A stretch of 14,246 nucleotides of DNA from Sulfuricurvum sp. (GCA_022729835.1 DZBC01000025.1:1-14246); one strand, 5' to 3'. Counted from the first letter of the stretch, positions 6,465-12,907 are shown. Translations and numbers: made by a program. The notes: generated by a model not told the origin, from the sequence alone.

Positions 6465-7244
6465 TTAAAAAGTGACCAATTCACGCTTTCGTGCGACAAA
6501 TTTGGCGCATTTTGTATAGCCTGCTGCTCTAGCCATCGCTTCGAGTTCGTCTCGAAACAGCCCCACCTGATCGGGAGCGTGCGCGTCGGAGCCAAAGGTG
6601 ATGGGAATCTCCAGTGCATGAGCCATTTGGAGCAGCTCTAGTGAAGGGTAAGGCTCGCCGATGGGCTTGCGTAGACCGGCGGCATTGAGCTCGATGGCCA
6701 TGTCGGCCTCTTTGATTGCCGCAAGTGCCGGTGCGGCGATCTGCGCGATGGGGCGGCGGGGTAAGAATTTGAAGACCTTGATGAGATCAAGATGGCCGAC
6801 GATATCAAAAAGGCGGCTCTTTGCCATCGCTTCGATCGCATCGAAATAGCGCTGCCAGATCGTATCGATATCTTCATGGGCGTAGCGCCCGATAAATTCG
6901 GGATTGTCAAACCCCCATCCATCAATAAAATGAACTGAGCCGATCAGATAATCGACCTTTGCATTTAAAATGCGCTCATCCATGTGACCGATCAGGTAGT
7001 CTACTTCGTAGCCCAGTAGGATCTCGATCTCCTCTTTAAAGCTCCGTTTGAGCGCGAGAATATCGGCGCAGTAGGCGGTGCTTTGCTCAAAGCTCATGCG
7101 GTATTTAGGGTCAAAATCCATCGGTGCGTGGTCGGAAAAACCAAAAACGTCGAATCCTTGTGCAATGGCGGCGTAGACATACGCTTCGGGATCGCCCAGT
7201 GCGTGGTTGCACAGTGGGGTGTGGTTGTGAAGATCGATTTTCAT
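6465..7244 (-). CDS. PHP-family histidinol-phosphatase (HisJ/HisK type)
   Basis: Probably removes phosphate from L-histidinol phosphate, the penultimate stage of histidine synthesis, using a trinuclear metal site. The 259-residue protein is of normal length and has all expected PHP motifs: DLHNHTPLCNH (H6, H8, H14), GFSDHAPMDFD (35-45), GYEVDY with E80, GSVHF with H105, GHLDLIK (H151, D153), ELNAAGLRKP (185-194) and GSDAHAP (218-224; D220, H222). AAGGG lies six bases before the ATG. It starts 62 bp from the divergent cheZ and lies upstream of glnA on the same strand. In the Campylobacter order I recall, glnA and cheZ are adjacent, so this gene looks inserted there. Another PHP phosphoesterase activity remains possible, so no symbol is given. 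Confidence 0.85.
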   Translation of the reverse strand: MKIDLHNHTPLCNHALGDPEAYVYAAIAQGFDVFGFSDHAPMDFDPKYRMSFEQSTAYCADILALKRSFKEEIEILLGYEVDYLIGHMDERILNAKVDYLIGSVHFIDGWGFDNPEFIGRYAHEDIDTIWQRYFDAIEAMAKSRLFDIVGHLDLIKVFKFLPRRPIAQIAAPALAAIKEADMAIELNAAGLRKPIGEPYPSLELLQMAHALEIPITFGSDAHAPDQVGLFRDELEAMARAAGYTKCAKFVARKRELVTF

Positions 7245-7269
7245 GGGTTGCCCTTAAAGTTAGGGTGAT

Positions 7270-7277
7270 ATTATAAT
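7270..7277. promoter_or_regulatory. Shared -10 region for divergent promoters
   Basis: The palindrome ATTATAAT contains TATAAT on both strands: 7272-7277 for cheZ (+) and 7275-7270 for the histidinol-phosphatase gene (-). Start sites about seven bases away on each side would give leaders of roughly 20 nt for both genes, each with a good ribosome-binding site. No other TATAAT-like hexamer stands out in the 62-bp gap. Confidence 0.55.
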
Positions 7278-7306
7278 ACATTCGAAAAACGAGCAGGAGC
7301 CTAGGG

Positions 7307-7996
7307 ATGACGCAAGAAGAGCTAGATGCGCTGATGAGTGGAGAGATGGACTTGGGTGAATTGGAAGAGGAGCTCGCGGCAGAAGAAGCGCTGGATGACG
7401 AAGGGTTTGAAGAGTTGGAGGAAAAAGTGCCTCCATATCGTCCCTCTGCTAAAAACCACATGCCACCTCCGCCGATTGACGATCACAAGGTTGTGCATCA
7501 GCTCGACGATGTGACCAAGGAGAGCGAAGAGAAGGCGACTCAGATCTTTGATATCATCGAAGGAATCAGCAACGATGTGATGGCTGCCGACGCCAAAGCG
7601 CATGAAAATGTTGCCATACTTGAATCGAATGTTGCGCTGTTTGAGACTTTGACGCAGAAATTCCCTGGAGTTGAGGTCTTTAAGGCTCAACTGATCAAGA
7701 ATAAAAACGCACTCGTCAGTGCCAATGAACTGCTCGAAACCCTTCAAAACAGCTCTGATAGCATCATGAATGTTATGGACATTATGCAGTATCAAGACAT
7801 CCACCGTCAAAAAATCGAGCGCGTCATCAACGTCATGCGCGCCCTCTCAGGCTATATGAACGCACTTTTTGAAGGGCGCATTGATGATGACAAGCGGGTC
7901 ACTTCCGCCACCCATCTACCCGGCGACCAGACGACCCAAGACGTAGTCAGCAACGACGAGATCGAAGCGCTGCTTGCGTCGCTGGGAAAAAAATAG
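7307..7996 (+). CDS. cheZ: CheZ-type CheY-phosphate phosphatase (Campylobacterota remote CheZ)
   Basis: Speeds dephosphorylation of the chemotaxis response regulator CheY. The 229-residue cytoplasmic protein has a long acidic N-terminal region (17-40), a proline-rich linker (42-57) and a helical core (about 65-190). The core holds VMDIMQYQDIHRQKIERV (156-173); D164 and Q168 match the QDxTGQ spacing of the CheZ active site (Asp143/Gln147 in E. coli). The C-terminal NDEIEALLASLGKK resembles the CheY-binding peptide of E. coli CheZ (DDLLDSLGF). The N-terminal TQEELDALMSGEMD resembles the CheY-binding peptide of FliM (SQAEIDALLNGDS). The following U32 gene repeats the cheZ-U32 order I recall from H. 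pylori (HP0170-HP0169) and C. jejuni. AGGAG (7295-7299) supports the start. Confidence 0.85.
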   Translation: MTQEELDALMSGEMDLGELEEELAAEEALDDEGFEELEEKVPPYRPSAKNHMPPPPIDDHKVVHQLDDVTKESEEKATQIFDIIEGISNDVMAADAKAHENVAILESNVALFETLTQKFPGVEVFKAQLIKNKNALVSANELLETLQNSSDSIMNVMDIMQYQDIHRQKIERVINVMRALSGYMNALFEGRIDDDKRVTSATHLPGDQTTQDVVSNDEIEALLASLGKK

Positions 7997-8038
7997 TCTC
8001 CCCCGTATGCGCCAACTTCTTTGCTTAAAAATGCTCCC

Positions 8039-9334
8039 TTGAAACCCGTAGAACTACTCTCTCCTGCGGGCAACCTAGAAAAACTCAAAATTTCTATCGA
8101 CTATGGCGCAGACGCCGTTTATGGCGGGGTGAGTCACTTCTCTTTGCGCATCCGCTCAGGCAAAGAGTTTGATATGCAAAGCTTCAAAGAGGGGATCGAC
8201 TACGCCCATGCGCGCGGGCGCAAGGTTTATGTGACCATTAACGGCTTTCCGTTTAATTCCCAGCTCTCTTTACTTGAAAAGCATATAGTGGCGATGGCGG
8301 AGTTGGAACCCGATGCGTTTATTGTGGCGACGCCCGGTGTGCTGCGTATGGCGCATCGCTTGGTACCGCAGATGCCGCTGCACCTCTCGACTCAGGCCAA
8401 TGTGATGAATGTGCTGGATGCTGAGGTCTACTATGAGATGGGGGCACGGCGTATCATCGTCGCGCGCGAAATCTCGCTCAAAGACGCCTGTGAGATCAAA
8501 AAGGCACTTCCGGGCCTTGAGATCGAGGTTTTTGTGCACGGTTCCATGTGTTTTGCTTACAGCGGGCGCTGTCTCATTTCGACCTTGCAAAGCGGGCGTG
8601 TGCCCAATCGTGGCAGTTGCGCCAACGACTGTCGTTTTCCTTATGAGCTCTACGCGGCCAGCCCCGAGACGGGCACGCTCTTTCGGCTCGAAGAGGACCC
8701 CGGCGTGGGCACCTACATCATGAACTCCAAAGACCTCAATCTGGCATCGCACATCAAGGAGATCTTGGATTCGGGTTGTGTCGATAGCCTCAAGATCGAA
8801 GGACGCACCAAAGCCTCTTATTACGCCGCCATCACTGCCAAAACCTACCGCCGCGCCATCGACGACTATTACGCGGGCGTGAGTGCGCCAGATACGTATC
8901 AAGCAGAACTGCACACCATGCAGAATCGGGGATTTACCGATGCCTACTTGATCAATCGCCCTTTTGAGAAGCATGAGGATCAAAATCTTGACTTTACCAT
9001 GATGATGGGTACACATCAGGTGTGCGGTATGGTCGAGGAGGACGGGACGCATTTTCTGGTGAAGTACAAGATTTTGCCAGGAGATGAGCTGGAGCTGGTG
9101 ATGCCCGAAGGTACGCACGTCGAAGCGGTTGACAATGAGATCGGAGCGCTTACATGTAAAGAGGGGCGTTGGTATCTGCGGCTCAAACAGCTTTTGGCAC
9201 AAAATGGCAAAGTGTGGGCCGAAGCGCACAGCGGCAATCTTAATCTGTTTGCTCTGCCTGCGCCGCTGAGCCCTTTTACCTTTTTTCGTATTCCTGCCAC
9301 GCCTGAAATGATGACTGTGGCCCCCAAAATCTAG
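8039..9334 (+). CDS. Peptidase U32 family protein (TrhP/YegQ-like tRNA hydroxylation type)
   Basis: A 431-residue cytoplasmic protein of the U32 collagenase-like family; bacterial relatives include TrhP (YegQ), which acts in 5-hydroxylation of tRNA uridine 34. It shows the N-terminal ELLSPAGNLEKLK, ADAVYGGVSHFSLRI, LSTQANVMN, and the Cys-rich signature HGSMCFAYSGRC ... NRGSCANDCRFPYEL with four conserved cysteines (C171, C178, C194, C198), probable iron-sulfur ligands. KIEGRTKASYYAA follows. No in-frame ATG lies near the start; TTG at 8039 gives MKPVELLSPAGN, the usual N-terminus, and is preferred over TTG at 8021. Neither has a clear ribosome-binding site, so translation may be coupled to cheZ, which ends 42 bases earlier. 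A TTACATGTAA lies inside at 9150. TrhP versus another U32 subfamily is not resolved. Confidence 0.85.
   Translation: MKPVELLSPAGNLEKLKISIDYGADAVYGGVSHFSLRIRSGKEFDMQSFKEGIDYAHARGRKVYVTINGFPFNSQLSLLEKHIVAMAELEPDAFIVATPGVLRMAHRLVPQMPLHLSTQANVMNVLDAEVYYEMGARRIIVAREISLKDACEIKKALPGLEIEVFVHGSMCFAYSGRCLISTLQSGRVPNRGSCANDCRFPYELYAASPETGTLFRLEEDPGVGTYIMNSKDLNLASHIKEILDSGCVDSLKIEGRTKASYYAAITAKTYRRAIDDYYAGVSAPDTYQAELHTMQNRGFTDAYLINRPFEKHEDQNLDFTMMMGTHQVCGMVEEDGTHFLVKYKILPGDELELVMPEGTHVEAVDNEIGALTCKEGRWYLRLKQLLAQNGKVWAEAHSGNLNLFALPAPLSPFTFFRIPATPEMMTVAPKI
9150..9159. repeat. TTACATGTAA palindrome, copy 5 (in U32 gene)
   Basis: Exact copy inside the U32 coding region, read as part of L-T-C-K codons in the variable C-terminal domain. 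Confidence 0.9.
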
Positions 9335-9336
9335 CA

Positions 9337-9346
9337 CTACATGTAA
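9337..9346. repeat. CTACATGTAA, one-mismatch copy upstream of purE
   Basis: Differs from the palindrome in the first base. It sits in the 22-bp gap before purE and runs straight into the AAGGAG ribosome-binding site (9346-9351). Confidence 0.6.
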
Positions 9347-9356
9347 AGGAGAGTGG

Positions 9357-9854
9357 ATGAAGTTTGTATCGATTATTATCGGCAGTAAAAGTGACTATGA
9401 GGTGATGAAGGAGTGTGCATCTACGCTCGATCAGTTCGGCGTCCCCTATGAGTTGATCATCTCTTCGGCCCACCGCTCGCCTGATCGCACCAAAGACTAT
9501 ATTGTGGCGGCGGAAAAGAAGGGTGCGCAGGTCTTTATCGCAGCGGCAGGTATGGCGGCGCATCTCGCCGGTGTGCTCTCTTCAAAAACGATCCGGCCCA
9601 TTATCGGCGTACCGATGAGCGCATCGGCGCTGAGCGGTATCGATGCGCTGCTCTCGACGGTGCAGATGCCAGCGGGTATGCCGGTGGCAACCGTGGCCAT
9701 CGGTAAGGCGGGAGCGATCAATTCAGCTTATCTATCGATGCAGATTTTGGCGCTGGATAATGAGGATCTTCGTGTCAAATTGCTCGAAGACCGTATCGCC
9801 AAGGCGAAAAAAGTGGAGATGGACTCACTCGAAATAGAGACCATTATCCAATAA
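9357..9854 (+). CDS. purE: N5-carboxyaminoimidazole ribonucleotide mutase
   Basis: Converts N5-CAIR to CAIR in de novo purine synthesis, a cytoplasmic octamer in class I enzymes. The 165-residue protein is full length. It has IIIGSKSDYEVM (residues 6-17), the SAHRSP motif with the catalytic His (37-42, H39), AAAGMAAHLAGV (62-73) and the PIIGVPMS substrate loop (about 81-88). These are class I features. AAGGAG lies five bases before the ATG. It follows the U32 gene by 22 bases and precedes the DUF3972 gene by 14 bases, so all three are probably on one transcript. PurK is not in the window. Function is secure. Confidence 0.96.
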   Translation: MKFVSIIIGSKSDYEVMKECASTLDQFGVPYELIISSAHRSPDRTKDYIVAAEKKGAQVFIAAAGMAAHLAGVLSSKTIRPIIGVPMSASALSGIDALLSTVQMPAGMPVATVAIGKAGAINSAYLSMQILALDNEDLRVKLLEDRIAKAKKVEMDSLEIETIIQ

Positions 9855-9868
9855 ACAAAGGAGCTACC

Positions 9869-10354
9869 ATGCAAGAGGTCTGGATGCGTGTTGATGAGTA
9901 TGCCGAACTCACGAGGTTAGAGAGAAGCGCGATTGATGATTTGATTGAACGTGGCAAACTACAAAGCAAGGTCAAAGATGGGGTGCTCTACATCGACCCC
10001 TCTAAAGGGACGCAGTCGGTGGTGCCCGCAGCGCTCACCCAGATCGATCCTGGGATGCAGATCATTGTAGGATCTCAGTTTGTCGAAAAGACCATCGGTA
10101 CCATCATCAACCTGCATGAAAAGGTGCTGGGTGCCAAAGATGAGACCATCGAGTCGATACGCAATGAAAATCTCTTTCTCAAAGAGGCGCTCTCTTCATT
10201 GCAAGAGCTCTACGAAGAGGACCGCAAGACCATCGATACCCTCACCGAGCAACTTCGTCTGTCGCAGCGTGAAGTGGAGTTTATGCGGCGCAAGTACAAA
10301 CTCATGTGGGGCAAAGTTGTCGAGGGATTTGGAGAAGAGAAACGTGAAGATTGA
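9869..10354 (+). CDS. DUF3972-type protein (Campylobacterota-specific, unknown function)
   Basis: A 161-residue soluble protein with two parts. Residues 1-55 (VDEYAELTRLERSAIDDLIERGKLQSK followed by VLYIDPSKG) resemble a small MerR/excisionase-like helix-turn-helix with a wing. Residues 75-150 are a long charged heptad-rich coiled coil (KVLGAKDETIESIRNENLFL onward). I recall this architecture as DUF3972, found next to purE and glyQ in Campylobacter. No catalytic motif is visible; DNA or membrane-protein binding is only a guess. AAAGGAG (9857-9863) supports the ATG. The last 11 bases overlap the next gene, implying coupled expression. Family assignment is from memory of pattern and context. 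Confidence 0.7.
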   Translation: MQEVWMRVDEYAELTRLERSAIDDLIERGKLQSKVKDGVLYIDPSKGTQSVVPAALTQIDPGMQIIVGSQFVEKTIGTIINLHEKVLGAKDETIESIRNENLFLKEALSSLQELYEEDRKTIDTLTEQLRLSQREVEFMRRKYKLMWGKVVEGFGEEKRED

Positions 10355-11225
10355 TGCGGCCTGTGTGGGCTGTATCGTCGCGCAGAGCCAGAGGGTTTGC
10401 GACGCCATCCATGCGGACGCAGCCCTGCGCAGCGCAATTACCTTACATGTAAACAATGCTTCACAGCACTTTGACTTTTCCCTCTCTCCGCCTGAGGTGG
10501 CGACCGATGTGTATGAAGAGATGGCGCGACTATCGGGCATGGATGATCTTTACGCCGAGCAAAAGGCGCTCTCCATCAAAAACGCTGAGCCTTTTTTGCC
10601 AAGATTGCGCAGCGCGATTGCCCAAGCAGACGATCCCCTGCACACCCTGCTCAAAGTCGCGGTAGTCGGCAATGTGATCGATCTGGCCGCAGAGGTGAGC
10701 TTCGATCTGGAGGAGCAGATCGCGCAACTCTTTCATACCCCTTTTGCCATCGACGACACGAGCCGCCTACGCGAAGCGCTGGCGCAAGCTCAGACCTTGC
10801 TTTACATCGGTGACAATGCGGGTGAGCATCTTTTTGATTATTTGGCCATCGAAGCGTTGCAAAAGCTCTACCCTTCCTTACATGTAAGCTACATGGTGCG
10901 CGGTCGCGCCATCATCAACGACGTGACGCTCAAAGAGGCGCGTGAAGCGGGGTTTGAATCGCTGTGCACCTTGGTGGATAGCGGCGTCAATTCGCCGGGC
11001 TTTGCCTATACGCGTGCCACGCCCGAGGCGCAGCGGCTCTTTGATGAATCCGATGTGGTACTCACCAAAGGGATGGGCAATTATGAGTGCCTCTCACCCC
11101 CACAGCGCGGCAATTTGTGCTATCTGCTCAAGGTCAAATGCGGCGTGGTGGCGGCCTCACTGGGACAAAGTATCGGTGATTTGATCTGCCGCTACGTCTT
11201 TACGTCGCTCCCAGAGCGCGGCTAA
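10344..11225 (+). CDS. DUF89/ARMT1-like metal-dependent phosphatase
   Basis: A 293-residue protein of the DUF89 damage-control phosphatase family, which hydrolyses unwanted sugar or nucleotide phosphates using a divalent metal. Visible are the N-terminal CVGC (C7, C10), the LLYIGDNAGEHLFD core (142-155; D147/N148 are the family DN pair), RGRAIINDV (186-194), VDSGVNSPGF (211-220), and LTKGMGNYECL (240-250), followed by LLKVKCGVVAASLG. The GTG start at 10344 gives MKIDAACVGC, normal for the family, with GGAG nine bases upstream; it overlaps the DUF3972 stop. Its last 69 bases overlap the convergent small secreted protein gene. Two TTACATGTAA copies lie inside. In the Campylobacter order I recall, DUF3972 is directly followed by glyQ, so this gene may be a later addition. 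Substrate unknown. Confidence 0.85.
   Translation: MKIDAACVGCIVAQSQRVCDAIHADAALRSAITLHVNNASQHFDFSLSPPEVATDVYEEMARLSGMDDLYAEQKALSIKNAEPFLPRLRSAIAQADDPLHTLLKVAVVGNVIDLAAEVSFDLEEQIAQLFHTPFAIDDTSRLREALAQAQTLLYIGDNAGEHLFDYLAIEALQKLYPSLHVSYMVRGRAIINDVTLKEAREAGFESLCTLVDSGVNSPGFAYTRATPEAQRLFDESDVVLTKGMGNYECLSPPQRGNLCYLLKVKCGVVAASLGQSIGDLICRYVFTSLPERG
10443..10452. repeat. TTACATGTAA palindrome, copy 6 (in DUF89 gene)
   Basis: Exact copy read as codons TTA CAT GTA (L-H-V). Confidence 0.9.
10878..10887. repeat. TTACATGTAA palindrome, copy 7 (in DUF89 gene)
   Basis: Exact copy, again read as L-H-V, in the segment PSLHVSYMVRG. Confidence 0.9.
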
Positions 11226-11510
11226 TGCTGCCTTGTCGATTCCCTTTGGAGCGCGTTTTTTGGTAGGGCTATAGGCTTCGCCTGAAGCACTCAGCTTTCC
11301 CTGTGCAATCAGGGCATACTCGAAGGTGGCCGTTTTTTTGTTAAACAGCAGCACGTTACCGTCTTTGGCTTCGATCCAATACATAAACGCGTCGCCACGC
11401 AGATGCCCCTCAAAGTGGCTTCCGTCGCTTTGGGTGTAGCGCTGTAGTGACGAGCGGGTCGGGGTGGCGTTTAGACTAAGGGCGAGTAGGCACAGGAGTA
11501 AGAGGCGCAT
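11157..11510 (-). CDS. Small secreted protein resembling the M6 protease propeptide
   Basis: A 117-residue protein with a clear signal peptide (MRLLLLCLLALSLNA, probable cleavage near residue 15), so probably periplasmic. The mature part runs QRYTQSDGSHFEGHLRGDAF, then MYWIEAKDGNVLLFN, then ATFEYALIAQGKLSASGEA. This matches the outline of the N-terminal propeptide of M6 (immune inhibitor A-like) proteases: QPDGTxFxxxLxGDE...W.ET.DGY.....G...YA...G.L...G. The M6 protease gene directly upstream lacks such a region, so this may be its propeptide encoded separately. Start and protease stop overlap (TAATG), with AAGGA six bases upstream, implying coupled translation. The last 69 bases run antisense to the DUF89 3' end. 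Inhibitor, chaperone or unrelated periplasmic role are all possible. Confidence 0.65.
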   Translation of the reverse strand: MRLLLLCLLALSLNATPTRSSLQRYTQSDGSHFEGHLRGDAFMYWIEAKDGNVLLFNKKTATFEYALIAQGKLSASGEAYSPTKKRAPKGIDKAALAALWERRKDVAADQITDTLSQ

Positions 11511-12829
11511 TAAGGTTCCTTGGTTACATGTAAGGTCATCACGTTGGCGCGTGCGCTGATGGCATGAAGCCGGATGTCTTCATCGGTGTAGGTCTCGACA
11601 TTTCCTTTATAAAAAAGGTTTTTTTCATGCCCTCTGGCGTAGGGCGTTTCGTCGAGTTTCTTGGCGGTAAGTGGGAGGCTGGCTTCGATGAGATCGACCC
11701 CTTTGGCCTCAGGATCGGCGTTGACTATGTTCAGGCTCCATGTGCGCCGCAAGACTGCATCGTCGATCTTCCACAGCGCCATGCCGCCGCCAAAATTGCC
11801 CTCTATGACCATTAATCCTTGGTCGTATCCGCTGTTGTGGCGGTTCTCTATCAGATAGTAATGATCCGCATCGATGGGGATTTTGAAGACGTTGTATTCC
11901 GTAGAAGCGGCTTCGTTTAGGCTTACATGTAAGGAGGTGTGATCTTCCATCTCCTGCGGTACGACCCAGCCGTTTTGAATCTTGCTCCAAGCACAAAAAT
12001 GGGCGGGCCTGCTGCCTTCTTTGGTGCCCAAAATCGCGTCCGTTCCCCACATACCCGCACTCATCAGCCCAAAATAGCCGATACCCGCAGAGTCAGGATC
12101 GCCATAGGGGGTGGTGTCGTAAAGATCGGGCAGATTAAAAGCGGCGTGTCCCAGCTCATGTGCGATGATGCCGATCGTGGCGTCGCGGCAATTTGAGGCT
12201 GATTCGTTGCAGTGGCGTTCTCCAAAGAGGGCGTAATTTCCCTTGCCGCTACCAAGCGTCACACCATCGAGTCGTGGTGCGCTAGAGAGGGTGTAGGTGT
12301 GGGCAAACACACCGGGTAAGACGCTAGGCCCATAGGCCTCTTCACTGCCGGCGACCACGAAAACAAGGAGCAATTCATCCGAAGCGATTGCGCCGTCGGC
12401 GTTGGTGTCAAAGGCGGAGAAGTCGATAAAAGGGTCACATAGCGCCAGCGCGGCAGTGAGATCAGGCTGAATGGCAAGTACGGTGGTGGGGTTTGAGTGG
12501 TTCTTGGAAAGTGTCACATCGATGATGCCGTCGTTTGGGCTGTCTTGGGTCTCTTGCGCAGGGTTGAAGCGAAAGTGGCCGCGCGCATTTTCGGCGTAGA
12601 AGTGGTTGACGCTGCCCTCAAGCGGTGAAAAAAACTTCTCGCTCCATAAGGCTGCCGGATTGCTCAAGGTGATGTCGGTGTAGGCGACGCGTACTACCAG
12701 CAAGTCTCGCTCAGTGTTTTGTGAAAGGCTGCTTGAGGCGCTAGATGAGGAGGTTCCGCCACCACCACCCGAGCCGCCGCCGCACCCTGTTATGAGCAGA
12801 ACCAAAAAGGAGCAAATCAACTGTTTCAT
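11510..12829 (-). CDS. M6-family (immune inhibitor A-like) zinc metalloprotease, lipoprotein
   Basis: A 439-residue secreted protease. The N-terminus is a lipoprotein signal: MKQLICSFLVLLITGC, with Cys16 the expected lipidated residue, followed by a Gly/Ser-rich linker to about residue 37. The catalytic domain begins directly (RDLLVVRVAYTDI). It carries an EF-hand-like calcium loop DTNADGAIASDE (141-152) and the zinc site HELGHAAFNLPDLYD (224-238), the M6 HExxHxxxxPDLYD signature, then GLMSAGMWG (254-262). No propeptide precedes the catalytic domain; a propeptide-like protein is encoded just downstream. The ATG at 12829 has no ribosome-binding site, and an upstream TTG (12847) also lacks one. 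Two TTACATGTAA copies lie inside. Substrate unknown; outer-membrane or periplasmic anchoring is inferred from the lipobox. Confidence 0.87.
   Translation of the reverse strand: MKQLICSFLVLLITGCGGGSGGGGGTSSSSASSSLSQNTERDLLVVRVAYTDITLSNPAALWSEKFFSPLEGSVNHFYAENARGHFRFNPAQETQDSPNDGIIDVTLSKNHSNPTTVLAIQPDLTAALALCDPFIDFSAFDTNADGAIASDELLLVFVVAGSEEAYGPSVLPGVFAHTYTLSSAPRLDGVTLGSGKGNYALFGERHCNESASNCRDATIGIIAHELGHAAFNLPDLYDTTPYGDPDSAGIGYFGLMSAGMWGTDAILGTKEGSRPAHFCAWSKIQNGWVVPQEMEDHTSLHVSLNEAASTEYNVFKIPIDADHYYLIENRHNSGYDQGLMVIEGNFGGGMALWKIDDAVLRRTWSLNIVNADPEAKGVDLIEASLPLTAKKLDETPYARGHEKNLFYKGNVETYTDEDIRLHAISARANVMTLHVTKEP
11524..11533. repeat. TTACATGTAA palindrome, copy 8 (in M6 protease gene)
   Basis: Exact copy, read on the minus strand as L-H-V seven codons from the end of the protease gene. 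Confidence 0.9.
11923..11932. repeat. TTACATGTAA palindrome, copy 9 (in M6 protease gene)
   Basis: Exact copy, read on the minus strand as L-H-V in TSLHVSLNEA. Confidence 0.9.
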
Positions 12830-12836
12830 GCGCAGG

Positions 12837-12842
12837 AGTATA
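12837..12842 (-). promoter_or_regulatory. Putative -10 element of the M6 protease gene (possible leaderless start)
   Basis: The minus strand reads TATACT ending seven bases before the ATG at 12829, so transcription would begin at or next to the start codon. This agrees with the absence of a ribosome-binding site. No -35 box is evident. Confidence 0.4.
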
Positions 12843-12871
12843 ACCAAAAGGGTGAAACAGTCGTGCTTTGC

Positions 12872-12877
12872 TATAAT
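12872..12877 (+). promoter_or_regulatory. Putative -10 element of the glyQ promoter
   Basis: TTTGCTATAATGC contains a perfect TATAAT 30 bases before the glyQ ATG. A start site near 12884 would place the TTACATGTAA copy at 12888-12897 at the very start of the leader. No clear -35. Confidence 0.55.
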
Positions 12878-12887
12878 GCGCCACTAT

Positions 12888-12897
12888 TTACATGTAA
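12888..12897. repeat. TTACATGTAA palindrome, copy 10 (glyQ leader)
   Basis: Exact copy between the putative glyQ -10 and start codon; its last bases overlap the AAAGAG ribosome-binding site (12896-12901). Confidence 0.9.
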
Positions 12898-12907
12898 AGA
12901 GTTTTTC

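Noticed and set aside
8270..9337. Long minus-strand open frame (355 codons) opposite the U32 gene
   Set aside because: It is antisense to a well-conserved protein, and its product (His/Arg-rich, low complexity) matches no family I know. GC-rich codon use in the real gene explains the open frame.
12863..12907. Upstream GTG start for glyQ
   Set aside because: The extension contains the TATAAT promoter element and the palindrome, and adds residues absent from GlyQ proteins.
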